DNA from: JAYYPW01 sp036128855
Lineage (GTDB): Bacteria > Pseudomonadota > Gammaproteobacteria > Comchoanobacterales > Comchoanobacteraceae
DNA length: 64,000 bases
Assembly: GCA_036128855.1 (NCBI GenBank)
Contig: JAYYPW010000014.1
Coordinates: 1-64,000 of the forward strand
Reading direction: 5' to 3'
In this document: in pieces, positions 63,818 to 64,000 of the stretch
How positions within the stretch are numbered: position 1 is the stretch's first letter
Layout: each line of letters begins with the position of its first letter
Notes under the pieces: model-generated
Told to the model about the DNA's origin: nothing
Seen by the model: only the letters and a program-made list of their open reading frames with translations
Database searches by the model: none
Translations under genes and position numbers: made by a program

Positions 63818-64000
63818 ATGACTCATCGTGTAACATTCATATTACAAGAAGAATCATCTTCCACAAATCGCATTGCTTTTCTATGCACATTGCTAACACT
63901 TTGGTATAGACGCGGCCAGTCTTGCTTTTGCTTAACACCCGATCAAGACTATAACACGTATCTCGATGATCAACTATGGAGTTTCTCTGCCTCGGTATTT
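63818..64000 (+). CDS. holC: DNA polymerase III chi subunit, 5' part (runs off window)
   Basis: The last 61 codons in the window, open to the edge. They match the HolC N-terminus: RVTFILQEE, then the helix region AFLCTLLTLWYRRGQSCFC and the strand-turn DDQLWSFSASVF, where HolC proteins have LWxFxxxSFIPH. Chi links the clamp loader to single-strand binding protein. HolC is commonly next to pepA and lptF; here lptF is close but a hydrolase gene stands between. Moderately sure because only one third of the protein is visible. Confidence 0.75.
   Translation, partial: MTHRVTFILQEESSSTNRIAFLCTLLTLWYRRGQSCFCLTPDQDYNTYLDDQLWSFSASVF

Noticed and set aside
1..64000. tRNA, rRNA, insertion sequences, integrase or att sites
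   Set aside because: No TpsiC-like GTTCGA arm in intergenic DNA, no transposase or recombinase-like product, and no terminal inverted repeats were seen, although a tRNA could be missed by eye.

Overview
The window looks like a chromosomal segment of a host-associated gammaproteobacterium, moderately AT-rich, using the standard genetic code. Three gene orders support the class assignment: bamD divergent from rluD-pgeF; a CorB/YfjD-type gene next to ffh-rpsP-rimM-trmD-rplS; and a mraZ-to-murG cell-wall cluster. Three features point, as inference, towards a Legionella/Coxiella-like intracellular lifestyle: a diphosphomevalonate decarboxylase (mevalonate route to isoprenoids, rare in the class), a small two-helix membrane protein reminiscent of Dot/Icm IcmD/DotP, and many large unrecognised or eukaryote-like proteins set between housekeeping genes.

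Layout. 1-1786: 5' part of a minus-strand surface protein built from near-identical 89-99 residue repeats; it runs off the window. 2141-5196: aminopeptidase N and an Mth938-fold protein. 5262-9174: a complete general amino-acid ABC transporter (aapJQMP). 9277-11771: bamD, rluD, pgeF. 12039-21862: accessory genes: two paralogous unknown proteins, a Do-type protease, an SDR whose catalytic Tyr is Ile, a membrane protein, an acetyltransferase, photolyase and a free-standing Hpt protein. 21892-24685: mvaD and two unknown genes. 24786-35911: mraZ-rsmH-ftsL-ftsI-murE-murF-mraY-murD-ftsW-murG, tightly packed behind a strong promoter; murC, ddl and ftsQAZ do not follow murG. 36127-39092: adk, the IcmD-like gene, a CNNM/CBS transporter and a small membrane protein.

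39293-54090: ffh and the ribosome/tRNA-modification set rpsP, rimM, trmD, rplS, normally one operon. Here an opposed membrane-protein gene separates rpsP from rimM, and about 10 kb separates trmD from rplS. That 10 kb holds a 552-residue unknown, an alpha/beta hydrolase, an N-anchored unknown, a DXD glycosyltransferase with a lipoprotein signal, and a roughly 1,100-residue low-complexity/coiled-coil gene cut by one in-frame TGA. The separated pieces rimM and rplS each have their own sigma70-like promoter.

54160-64000: a PPi-type phosphofructokinase translationally coupled to a membrane/acyltransferase/adenylation fusion whose adenylation motifs have decayed. On the minus strand follows an operon-like run: alpha/beta hydrolase, lptF, lptG, MFS transporter. 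The window ends in the first 61 codons of holC; pepA, usually between lptF and holC, is absent there.

Taken together, core genes (envelope assembly: BamD, LptFG, Mur/Fts; translation: RluD, RimM, TrmD, S16, L19; targeting: Ffh) are interleaved with candidate host-interaction genes. Those candidates are the least described part of the window. Functions given for them are fold-level inferences only.
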